64,000 nucleotides of DNA from Phycisphaeraceae bacterium (lineage in GTDB: Bacteria; Planctomycetota; Phycisphaerae; Phycisphaerales; UBA1924): the NCBI GenBank assembly GCA_020639215.1, contig JACKHA010000010.1, forward strand, positions 1 to 64,000. The letters are read 5' to 3'. This document shows, piece by piece, positions 49,946 through 57,859 of the stretch; positions within the stretch are counted from its first letter, which is position 1; the number at the start of each line of letters is the position of its first letter. The position numbers and the translations under genes were made by a program. The notes under the pieces were generated by a model. It worked only from the letters and a program-made list of their open reading frames with translations. It did no database searches and was not told the DNA's origin.

Positions 49946-51577
49946 TCAGCGATAGAGGTTGGTGGACTCGGTCTCCTGGACCGGGCTGGTGAGCTGGTCG
50001 GCGGTCATGACGGTGGAGAAGCGGACGTCGCCGGTGTCGTTGGCACGGATGACGACGGTCCACACGGCCCGGGCGCCCGGGGCCAGGGAGGCCAGCGGGG
50101 CGAAGGTCACGTTCTGGCCGGAGTTGTTGGCGTTGGTCGCGCCGCCGCCGGAGACGAAGGTCTGCTGGGCGGGCAGGACACAGGCGATGCGGATGCCGGT
50201 GCCCACCGCGGAGCCCTGGTTGGTGACGGTGATGGTGTAGGTGGTGCCCTGGCCGACCTCGACCGGATCGGGGCCGTCGACGACCTCGAGCAGGAGGGCC
50301 GGGATGCCGCGCATCTCGGTGGAGCAGTCGGCGGTGGCGGCGTCGGCGCAGCCGGCGTTCACGCTGGCCTGGGAGCGGACGGTGCCGACGGTTGCGGTGC
50401 GGACGCAGTAGCGGACGGTTGCGGAGGCGTTGGGGGCGATGGTGCCCAGGTTGAAGGTGACGGCGGTGCCGGAGGCGGTGCCGCCCTGGGAGGCCTCCAC
50501 GAAGGTCGTGCCGCTCGGGATGCTGGCGGTGACGATCGTGTTGGTCGCAGGGGCCGAGCCGGTGTTGGTGACGGTGTACTCGAAGCAGATGTTGCGGCCC
50601 AAGAACTGGGTCTCGTTGCAGTTGGCGGCGATGGTGAGGGCCGGCTTGGTGACAACGGTGCTGGTCCGGTTGGACTCGGCGGTCAGGCCGCCGTCGGCGG
50701 AGGCCGTGGCGACGTTCTGGAAGGAGCCGGTGCCGGTGGCGCGGACGCGGACCTCGCGGGTCTCGGAAGCGCCGGCGGCGAGGGTGCCGATGGGCAGCTC
50801 GATGTTGCGGCTGTTGCCGTCGGCGGTGACGAGGCCCTCGGGGAGGGTGTCACGGATGACGACGTTGGACGCGGCGCCGGAGCCGGGGTTGGAGACGGTG
50901 AAGCGGACCACGATCGGGTCGCAGGTGGTGGCCTGGCTGGTGGCCTCCTTGACGAGGCGGAGGGCCGGCTCGACGACGTTGGTCGTGGCGCACAGCGAGT
51001 TGTTGAAGGAGACGGTCACGCAGTTGCCCGCGGAGCCGGTGGAGGAAGAGACGGCGTTGATGGCGATGGTGCGGGCCTCGCCGGCGCCCATGTCGCCCAG
51101 GGCCCACATGATGCCGGAGCCGGACGCCGCGCCCTGGGGGTTGGACGAGCGGGGCTCGATGTTGGACGAGGAGAGCTGGTTGACGACGACGTTCTGGAGC
51201 GTGGCGCTGGTGAGGTTGGTGACGCGGTACTGGTACTGGTACTCGGCGCCACGGACGACCTCGCGGGGCATGATCTGCTCGATCATGAGCTGGGAGGTGC
51301 TGCGCTCACCCGAGGGGTAGTACATCACGGCGTTGCCGGTGGCCATGGGAGCGGCCGGGCGCGGCTGGGCGGCGACGGGCTCCTCACGGGCCGGGCGCGG
51401 GGCCGGGATCACCGGCGCGGCCTCGGGGCCCCGGTTCGGGAGGTAGGACGTTCCCGGCAAACGGGTTGTGTGGATGCTTGGAGACGACCCGGAGCCCGAC
51501 TCGCAGGCACCGAGGAAGGCGACAGCCGCGACCGCAGTCGCGACCAAGCCACCGAGACGGGAAAGACCACGCTTCAT
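49946..51577 (-). CDS. OmcB-like lipoprotein with DUF11 repeats
   Basis: From the ATG at 51577 the protein has 543 residues. A lipobox (LGAC, about residue 25) follows the signal. From residue 100 there are four or so beta-sandwich DUF11-like domains, each with a segment such as YTVTNTGSAPATN, YQYRVTNLTSATL or YTITVTNQGSAVG. Paired Cys residues recur (CDPIV, CNETQFLGRNICF, CADAATADC), as in the cysteine-rich OmcB proteins of Chlamydia and relatives. It is probably a surface or envelope structural protein. GGAGGGGG precedes the ATG. Confidence 0.88.
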   Translation of the reverse strand: MKRGLSRLGGLVATAVAAVAFLGACESGSGSSPSIHTTRLPGTSYLPNRGPEAAPVIPAPRPAREEPVAAQPRPAAPMATGNAVMYYPSGERSTSQLMIEQIMPREVVRGAEYQYQYRVTNLTSATLQNVVVNQLSSSNIEPRSSNPQGAASGSGIMWALGDMGAGEARTIAINAVSSSTGSAGNCVTVSFNNSLCATTNVVEPALRLVKEATSQATTCDPIVVRFTVSNPGSGAASNVVIRDTLPEGLVTADGNSRNIELPIGTLAAGASETREVRVRATGTGSFQNVATASADGGLTAESNRTSTVVTKPALTIAANCNETQFLGRNICFEYTVTNTGSAPATNTIVTASIPSGTTFVEASQGGTASGTAVTFNLGTIAPNASATVRYCVRTATVGTVRSQASVNAGCADAATADCSTEMRGIPALLLEVVDGPDPVEVGQGTTYTITVTNQGSAVGTGIRIACVLPAQQTFVSGGGATNANNSGQNVTFAPLASLAPGARAVWTVVIRANDTGDVRFSTVMTADQLTSPVQETESTNLYR

Positions 51578-51671
51578 GGGGAGCCCCCTCCGATGTACGG
51601 ACACGCCAGTCCGTTGGAAGTTGGATACCCCCTAAGTTGGGGGGTGACAAAGGCTGTTTCGACAGGACATC

Positions 51672-51677
51672 AGTATA
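51672..51677 (-). promoter_or_regulatory. -10 box TATACT with long hairpin leader
   Basis: TATACT on the minus strand lies about 90 bases before the OmcB-like ATG. The leader contains CCCCC-AACTTA-GGGGG (about 51628-51643), which could be a regulatory hairpin. No good -35 box. Confidence 0.5.
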
Positions 51678-51816
51678 CCCGCTTGCAATGGCAAAGGCGG
51701 CTGCTGCGGTTCGCACGAACACGGTGGGCGGATGCTCTCGATTCGACGTCGAGAGCGGCTGGCAGGGCCGGTTGGTTCGTTCAGCCAGGCACGGGCGTAG
51801 GAAGGCGGTGGCGCTT

Positions 51817-52758
51817 CTACGACCGTCCCGCCAAAGCACGAGCGCGATCGAGTTGGGCCGCCTCGTAGCGGCGTCGCGTGGTCGGGAAGTCGACGTTCGG
51901 CTTCGTGATCGCGAAGACGGCGTGGGCGGCGAGGTCGCAGATACGGACATCCTGCGGGCGGAAGTCGGGGGAGATCGTGTAAACGACGTCCTGGCGGCTC
52001 AGGAGGGGCGCGAGGGCGGGGAGCACCCACGGCTTGTCCATGTAGACCGCCCGCTCGATCCACGCCTCGGCGTTTGATTCGGTCACGGTGGGCAGGCGTT
52101 CGAGGAACTCCTTTCGGGAGTCCGCGTCGCCCATGCGGGCGGTGGCGGCGAGCAGGGCGTCGCGAGAAGGCTCGGCGGGGGTCATCAGGGCGACCCACGG
52201 GGCGGGGTCGATGTCGGGGGCGAGGCGTCCGGCGGCAATCGCGATCTGGGGACGGACTTCCTGGTTGCGGACGCGGCGGAAGGCGGCGAGCAGTTCGGGC
52301 CCCTTGCCGGCGGGGGGATGGTTGTTGAGCAAGGCGGCGGCGCGGGAGGCGACTTGGGCGTCGGGGTCCGTGAGGGCCCTGAGTGCTGCGGTCTGGGCGG
52401 CCTCCCCGCCGAGGGCGTCGAAGCAGGAGAGGGCGCCGAGGCGGGCGTCGGGTGATTCATCGTCCATGAGCGACGTGAGGGTGGGCACGGCGTCGTCGCG
52501 CATGCGGATGGCGGTGGCGACGGCGTCGGACTCCCCGCGTCGAATCTGGGCGACGAGCGTGTCGGTGCTCACGGGTGGCTCCTGTCCGGCGGGGTCTGTC
52601 GGCGGCGGGGCGTTCGAACGCGGTGGCTGGACGGGCGGGGCGGTGGGCGGCGGGCTGGGGTTGGCGCTCGGGGCGGGCCCGCAGGCGGCGAGGGTGAGCG
52701 CCCCGATGAAGGCTAGAACCAGTTGTTGGAGTGGATGGCGTTCCGGGCGGTGGCGCAC
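51817..52758 (-). CDS. HEAT-repeat lipoprotein
   Basis: From a GTG at 52758 the protein is 313 residues with a good lipoprotein signal (basic RHRPERH, then LVLAFIGALTLAAC). A Pro-rich linker follows, then helical repeats such as AVPTLTSLMDDESPDARLGALSCFDALGG and QVASRAAALLNNHP, typical of HEAT/armadillo repeats that bind other proteins. It overlaps the metalloprotease gene by 46 bases and lies at the far end of the type VI-like operon. The start is chosen for its signal peptide. Confidence 0.75.
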   Translation of the reverse strand: MRHRPERHPLQQLVLAFIGALTLAACGPAPSANPSPPPTAPPVQPPRSNAPPPTDPAGQEPPVSTDTLVAQIRRGESDAVATAIRMRDDAVPTLTSLMDDESPDARLGALSCFDALGGEAAQTAALRALTDPDAQVASRAAALLNNHPPAGKGPELLAAFRRVRNQEVRPQIAIAAGRLAPDIDPAPWVALMTPAEPSRDALLAATARMGDADSRKEFLERLPTVTESNAEAWIERAVYMDKPWVLPALAPLLSRQDVVYTISPDFRPQDVRICDLAAHAVFAITKPNVDFPTTRRRYEAAQLDRARALAGRS

Positions 52759-53870
52759 TCGCCGTCGGTGGAGTGGTGGTTGTGATTTTTCATGGTGAGC
52801 AGGCATCCTCGGACTCCGTCGCCGTAACCCACGTTGTCAAACCGGGGGAGGGCCACGCCGCCTGTGCCCCCGCTCAGCGATGAGAGAGGGTACATGAGCT
52901 GGCGCCGGCCGTATGTGTCCCGGACGGGGCGATCGGCGTTGCGACGCTGGACGTGCTCGAGTCGGAAGAAGTGGCCGACCTCGTGGGCGAGCGTGCGTGA
53001 GCTGAACTCATGGTCGCGGGCGGCGCCGTTCGCGCGTGCGGCGACGATGATGCCTGTGTCGTTGACGCCCCAGTCGTCGGCGGTGCGGCGTGAGACGCCC
53101 AGGCCGACGGTGGTGGAGCCGTCGGCACCGGGGACGAACTCCTGGATGATGTACCAGTTGATGGACTGGTCGCGTGTGCCGGCGGCCAGGCCCAAGCGTG
53201 AGCGTTGGAGCCCGAGGATGCCGCGGACGTCTGTGAGCCAGTTGGCGCTCTCGAGATCCATGAAGTTGACGCGGTTGCTGGGCAGTCGTGTGGTGTCGTT
53301 GACGGTGGCGCGGACGTTGAAGTCGATGCCGCAGGGCCGCCAGATGGCGCGGAGGCGCCGGATCATCTGGTCGATGGGCATGGCGGGGACGACGCCGTTT
53401 GTTGTGGTGGAGTCGATGCGGACCAGGTGCGGCGTGAGGGCGACGCGGAGGCGTGAGTGGACGCGGACATCGGCCTGCCCGAGGACGGGGCCGCGCGCGT
53501 CGCCGAGGTGGATGTCGATGGCGGCGGTGCCCGAAGCCTGGCCCTCGACCCAGAGTTCGCCGTCGGGGGCGATGAGGCCGTTGGCGTTTCGAACCGTGAG
53601 GACCGCGGGGTCTGAGGAGGTTGCGGCCAGCGGGACATCGCCATCGATGTCGTCGCGGACGACGCGGACGCGGACCGCGTCGCCGGCGAGAACGCCGAAG
53701 GACGGTCCGCGGACGGTGGTGTCGCCCCAGGGATTGGGGCGGTTCCCTTTGATGTAGCCGCGATCGTCGACCTCGGGGCAGTCGATGTTGGGCAACTGGC
53801 CGTGGTTGGCGCGGTTGAACCGGAGCGGGACGATGATGCGCCATTCGTCGGTGGCGGTGACCTCAACCAT
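52713..53870 (-). CDS. zinc metalloprotease with HEXXHXXGXXH-like motif, candidate secreted effector
   Basis: The 385-residue protein has HEVGHFFRLEH at 296-306, with His296, His300, His306 as zinc ligands and Glu297 as base, spaced as in metzincin-type proteases. The N-terminal 150 residues are beta-rich with no signal peptide. It starts within an 8-base overlap with the upstream PG-binding-like gene (53863-53870) in the run that begins at VgrG, so it may be cargo of the type VI machine. Whether it is secreted is inference. Confidence 0.75.
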   Translation of the reverse strand: MVEVTATDEWRIIVPLRFNRANHGQLPNIDCPEVDDRGYIKGNRPNPWGDTTVRGPSFGVLAGDAVRVRVVRDDIDGDVPLAATSSDPAVLTVRNANGLIAPDGELWVEGQASGTAAIDIHLGDARGPVLGQADVRVHSRLRVALTPHLVRIDSTTTNGVVPAMPIDQMIRRLRAIWRPCGIDFNVRATVNDTTRLPSNRVNFMDLESANWLTDVRGILGLQRSRLGLAAGTRDQSINWYIIQEFVPGADGSTTVGLGVSRRTADDWGVNDTGIIVAARANGAARDHEFSSRTLAHEVGHFFRLEHVQRRNADRPVRDTYGRRQLMYPLSSLSGGTGGVALPRFDNVGYGDGVRGCLLTMKNHNHHSTDGECATARNAIHSNNWF

Positions 53871-54405
53871 TCTGGGCGCTCCCCCCGACGGCGTCGTTCA
53901 ACGCGGCCTTGGTGTTGTCGCCGGCGACGGAGTCGAAATCGAGGCCGGCGTCGATCTGGAAGTCCTGGATGGCCTTGTCGGTGCGTCGGCCCATCTCTCC
54001 GTCGATGCCGTCCTGGGCGTCGCCGGCGGTGCCGAGTTGGTAGCCGAGTTGGCGGAACCGGCGCTGGAGGCCGACGAGCTGGGTATCGGGTTCGAAGGGG
54101 TTCTGGTTGATGTGGAGGTTGTAGCGTGCGACGGCGTTCCCCTCGTGGAGGAGCTGGAGGACCATCGCGGTGTTGGGGCGGAATGGGACGGCGATCTTTC
54201 CGTCGGCCTCGGTGGTGCCACGGAGCACGTCGTTTCCGTCGCTGGTGACGCGGTAGGCGAGGCCCTCGATGCCGCGGTCGTCGCCCTCATCGACGCCGGC
54301 GGACTTCTGGAGGAAGATCTCGATGGTGCGGACGTTGAACGTGTTGTGGTTCGACGAGCCGCTGTGCAGGCGAGCGATGGAGTTGAGGATGTCGCGGAGG
54401 GTCAT
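53863..54405 (-). CDS. peptidoglycan-binding-like domain protein in the VgrG operon
   Basis: The 180-residue protein has an N-terminal half with no known match and a C-terminal helical domain (VGLQRRFRQLGYQLG... and RTDKAIQDFQIDAG) that fits the PG_binding_1 fold. The ATG overlaps the stop of the next-upstream gene (ATGA). No catalytic site is seen. It probably binds the spike or the target cell wall. Confidence 0.75.
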   Translation of the reverse strand: MTLRDILNSIARLHSGSSNHNTFNVRTIEIFLQKSAGVDEGDDRGIEGLAYRVTSDGNDVLRGTTEADGKIAVPFRPNTAMVLQLLHEGNAVARYNLHINQNPFEPDTQLVGLQRRFRQLGYQLGTAGDAQDGIDGEMGRRTDKAIQDFQIDAGLDFDSVAGDNTKAALNDAVGGSAQNG

Positions 54406-55082
54406 TGGCCGTAGACCTCCTGGAGCTTGTCGCGGGTCTCCTGGTTGATGGTGCCGGTCTCTTGGAGTTGGGCGGCGGTCTGGAACTTTCGGATGGCGGG
54501 CCCGGCGTCGTCGCCGATCTCGTAGCCGAGCTGGGCGAGGCGCTGGAGGAAGCCGAGTTCGGAGTCGATGGGGTCGAGCTCGCCGAAGTTCAGGGGGAGG
54601 ATCTGGGTGCTGTGCTCGCCGATGACGTGGAGTTCGCCGCTGCGGATGGACGGGGGGATCGGGGCTTCGAGGAAGCCGTTGCCATCGGTCGTGCCCTCGA
54701 TGGTCTGGGAGCCGATCTTGAGTTTGTACTTCTGGTTGGCGCGGGCCTGGCCGTCGATCTGGAGGCAGAGCTTGAACTTGGCGGGGACACCCTTGAGGCG
54801 GAAGCGGTGGGTCTGCTCCGGCGGTTTGGAAACTTCTTTCTTCCGCTTCTCGGGGATGTGGACGCGGTCGCCGGGGAGCAGGACGTTGGGGTCTTTGCGG
54901 GTCTCCTTGATGGCGGCGTTGCGCTGGTCGTTCCAGAGGGTCTCCCAGAAGTGCCCGTGCTTGAGGGCGACGCTGCTCATGCAGTCGCCGGGCTGGGCGA
55001 CGTACTGGCCGTTGCCGACGGGGGACGCGATCGGCGCGTCGGTGACAGTGACGCTCGGGCCGGGGCGGGACTGAGCAGGCAT
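54402..55082 (-). CDS. LysM plus PG-binding-like protein in the VgrG operon
   Basis: The 226-residue protein has a LysM segment (YVAQPGDCMSSVALKHG, then LPGDRVHIP) at about 25-75, a beta domain with KLKIGSQTIEGTTDGNGF, and a C-terminal helical PG_binding-like unit (AIRKFQTAAQLQETG). LysM-type proteins next to VgrG commonly load effectors onto the spike. The start overlaps the upstream stop (TGATG at 55084-55080). I chose the ATG over a GTG one codon upstream. Confidence 0.78.
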   Translation of the reverse strand: MPAQSRPGPSVTVTDAPIASPVGNGQYVAQPGDCMSSVALKHGHFWETLWNDQRNAAIKETRKDPNVLLPGDRVHIPEKRKKEVSKPPEQTHRFRLKGVPAKFKLCLQIDGQARANQKYKLKIGSQTIEGTTDGNGFLEAPIPPSIRSGELHVIGEHSTQILPLNFGELDPIDSELGFLQRLAQLGYEIGDDAGPAIRKFQTAAQLQETGTINQETRDKLQEVYGQ

Positions 55083-55483
55083 CACGCTTCCTCCCAGGCG
55101 GCCTCGTCGAGGGCGACGAAGCTGATGGAGCAGTCGCCGGTCTCGAAGCCTTCAACGCGAACCTTGCCGTTATGGTCGGTGGAGGATTTGTAGACGCGCC
55201 CGTCGGGAACGGTGATCTCGACGAGTTGTCCGGTCACGGGCTGGTCGTCCTCGTCGACCATCTCGACCTCGATCCAGGTGGTCTCTTTGCCTTCCCATTC
55301 CTCGGGCGTGCCCGGGGGCTTGAAGGGCTGGGCGGGGACCGAGCCGTACTTGCCGGTCTTGGATTCCTTCTGGGCGGCTTTTGCGTCCTCGACGACGCCC
55401 GGGTTGGCGTTGTCGGCCTCCTCCGCCTCGGTTGGGGCGGCTGGCTCGACGAGCGTGCCGGCGGTGCCTTCTTCTTTCTGCAT
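55082..55483 (-). CDS. small beta-domain protein in the VgrG operon
   Basis: The 133-residue protein has a disordered acidic N terminus (1-55) and a beta-sandwich-like C terminus with WIEVEMVDEDDQPVTGQLVEI and TDHNGKVRVEGF, like the carboxypeptidase-regulatory-type adaptors found near VgrG genes. No catalytic motif. It lies between VgrG and the LysM protein and probably connects them. Confidence 0.68.
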   Translation of the reverse strand: MQKEEGTAGTLVEPAAPTEAEEADNANPGVVEDAKAAQKESKTGKYGSVPAQPFKPPGTPEEWEGKETTWIEVEMVDEDDQPVTGQLVEITVPDGRVYKSSTDHNGKVRVEGFETGDCSISFVALDEAAWEEA

Positions 55484-55542
55484 GGCGGTGGTCCGGGTGG
55501 GCTTCGATCGAACGGGCGGGAGAGGGTGCGGGGCCTGGGGTG

Positions 55543-57744
55543 CTAGTTGATCATGACGACGCCGCCGGAGACGGTGAGCTGGCCGTCGCCGTTGACAGTG
55601 GTCATGGGCGAGGTGACCTTGGCCTCGGCGGTTCCCTCGGCGGAGAAGTTGAGCCCGGCGAGGCTGACATCGGAGGCCTGGGCCTCGATGGTGACGCTGG
55701 AGGTGCCCGACGACATGGTGATGGCGTCGAGGGAGGCCAGGATGTCGATGGTGGACTGGTTGGAGACGATCTCGATGGCGCCGTCGGCGTCGAGGGTGAT
55801 CTTGCCGGGGGTTCGGATCTTGACCCCCTCGGAGTTGATGGCGATCCAGTTCTCGCCGACGTAGAGCGTGATGTTCGAGTCGGCCTCGATGGCGACGTGG
55901 TCGGCCTTGAGGTAGCGCTGATCGGTGACGACGGTGGATTGGTTCGCGGTGAACTCCTCGATGACGTCGTCCTCGACCTTGAGCGAGCGTGAGCCGACGG
56001 TGTGGAGGGCCTCCTTGCCGCCGACCTTGAGGTGGCGGTCGGCGCCGATGGCCTCGTGGTGGTGTCGGTCGACCTTCTCGTGGCGGTCGTTCTTGATGTG
56101 CTCGAACTTGTCGTTCTCGACGATGAGGTGGCGGTCGTGCCCGATCCACTCGAAGCGGTCGTTGAGCACGCGGATGTCCAGGTTCTTCTGGGCGTGCATG
56201 AAGATCTGCTCTTCGCCGGCCTTGTCTTCGAAGCGGAACTCGTTGAAGCCCTCGCCGCCCTTTGAGGAGTTGGTCTTGAGGGTGGAGACGGTCTTGAACG
56301 CGGGCAGCTCGTAGGGCGGCTTGTTGACGGCGTTGTAGACGCGGCCCGTGATGAGCGGGGCGTCCGGGTCGCCCTCGAGGAACGAGACGACGACCTCCTG
56401 CCCGATGCGCGGGATGGAGATCATGCCCCACTGCTTGCCGGCCCAGGCCTGGCTGACGCGGACCCAGCAGGAGGCGGCCTCCTGGGCGCTGATGGCCTTC
56501 TCCTCGTCGGCCTTGGACGCGACCCAGCGGTCCCAGTGGAAGTAGACGCGGACGCGTCCGTGCTCGTCCGGGTCGATCTCCTCGCCCTCCTTGCCGACGA
56601 CGGTGGCGGTCTGCGGGCCGGGGATGATGGGTTTGGGCGTGGTGCGGGGAGGGCGGAACGTGGTGTCCTTGGGGATGGCGCGGACGCGGCAGATGAACAG
56701 GTCCTCGCCCTGGGACTCGCCGGACTGGAAGAGGTCCTGCACGGCACGGATGGACGAGTGGGTGACCAGGTACTCGCGCGGCTGGTCGGGGCGGAGCGCG
56801 TTGGTCGGGTCGGTCAGCGCGAAGGTGTAGCCGGCCTGCATCATGCGGACGTCGCCCTCGGCCGAGGCGATCTCGCTGCGGGCGTGGAGCTCCTGGAGGC
56901 GGACCTTGGCCAGGGTCTCGCCCTGGGCGAACTCCTCGTACTCGGCGGGGTACTCGTACTGCTCGAACTCGGAGAGGTCGTGGCCCTTCGGCGCGGCGAG
57001 CTTGGCGGAGATGTCGTCCTTGGGGGTCTTGAAGTTGAAGTCCTTGACGGTGAAGCCGCCGGACTGGGCCTCCATCTCGACGTCCCAGGATCGGAGGTGC
57101 TCGACCTCGCGCTGGAGGTTCTCGGCGGCGGGGTAGTAGGGGATGGTCTCGTGCCCCGGGACGGGATCGTGGGATGAGGGCGCGTCGGCGAGCACCAGCG
57201 TGTGCTTGCCGTCCTCGTGCTTGAAGTAGTAGTAGATGCCCTCCTGCTCCTGGATGCGGGAGAGGAAGTCGAACACGCTCTCGCGGTACTGGACGCAGTT
57301 CTCCCAGGGCTTGTAGGACTCGGCGAGGCGTCCGTGGTCGAAGTCGGTGGAGATGTGGAGGCGGCAGAGGGTGGCGGCGATCGTGGGGACGTCTTTGTTC
57401 TGGAAGATGCGGCAGTCGGTCAGGCGCGTGAGGAACCAGTACCAGGGGACAAGGGTGGCGCGGTACTCGGTGAACGAGCCGCCGGTGGCGCCCTGGGCGA
57501 AACGCGAAACGAGCCCGTTGATGAAGCGTGGGGGCTGCTCGGGCCCGCGGGCGATGCGGAGGGTGATGTTGGCGCCGAGCATCGCGTTCAGGTCGATGGC
57601 GTGGTTCTCGGAGACCAGGTCGAGGTCGTAGGAGAAGGGGCGGCCCAGGGCCTCGTGGCCCGAGACGGCGCGGACGAGCAGCTCGTCCTCGCCGAGGGGC
57701 GTGGCGATCGAGAGCGTGCGCTGGGCCTGGGTGTAGTTGGGCAT
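55543..57744 (-). CDS. vgrG: type VI secretion spike protein VgrG (TssI)
   Basis: The 733-residue protein has the VgrG layout: a gp27-like hub in residues 1-380 (LVRAVSGHEALGRPFSYDLDLVS, then GIYYYFKHEDGKH), an OB-fold gp5-like region near 395-490 (DEHGRVRVYFHWDR, WGMISIPRIGQEVVVSFLEGDPD), and a repeat-rich beta-helix needle from 490. No enzyme domain is fused to the C terminus, so cargo must be separate. It follows clpV by 116 bases and is succeeded by the adaptor-like genes. Confidence 0.95.
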   Translation of the reverse strand: MPNYTQAQRTLSIATPLGEDELLVRAVSGHEALGRPFSYDLDLVSENHAIDLNAMLGANITLRIARGPEQPPRFINGLVSRFAQGATGGSFTEYRATLVPWYWFLTRLTDCRIFQNKDVPTIAATLCRLHISTDFDHGRLAESYKPWENCVQYRESVFDFLSRIQEQEGIYYYFKHEDGKHTLVLADAPSSHDPVPGHETIPYYPAAENLQREVEHLRSWDVEMEAQSGGFTVKDFNFKTPKDDISAKLAAPKGHDLSEFEQYEYPAEYEEFAQGETLAKVRLQELHARSEIASAEGDVRMMQAGYTFALTDPTNALRPDQPREYLVTHSSIRAVQDLFQSGESQGEDLFICRVRAIPKDTTFRPPRTTPKPIIPGPQTATVVGKEGEEIDPDEHGRVRVYFHWDRWVASKADEEKAISAQEAASCWVRVSQAWAGKQWGMISIPRIGQEVVVSFLEGDPDAPLITGRVYNAVNKPPYELPAFKTVSTLKTNSSKGGEGFNEFRFEDKAGEEQIFMHAQKNLDIRVLNDRFEWIGHDRHLIVENDKFEHIKNDRHEKVDRHHHEAIGADRHLKVGGKEALHTVGSRSLKVEDDVIEEFTANQSTVVTDQRYLKADHVAIEADSNITLYVGENWIAINSEGVKIRTPGKITLDADGAIEIVSNQSTIDILASLDAITMSSGTSSVTIEAQASDVSLAGLNFSAEGTAEAKVTSPMTTVNGDGQLTVSGGVVMIN

Positions 57745-57859
57745 GGTGTGCTCCGTGTCGGGCCGCGCGTGGGCTCACGGGAGAGGCGTCGGACGGGGAC
57801 CGGCTCCGCCACGCTCCCGGCGGGGACGGGGGAAAGGCCCCCGACCAAGCCATTGTCCA

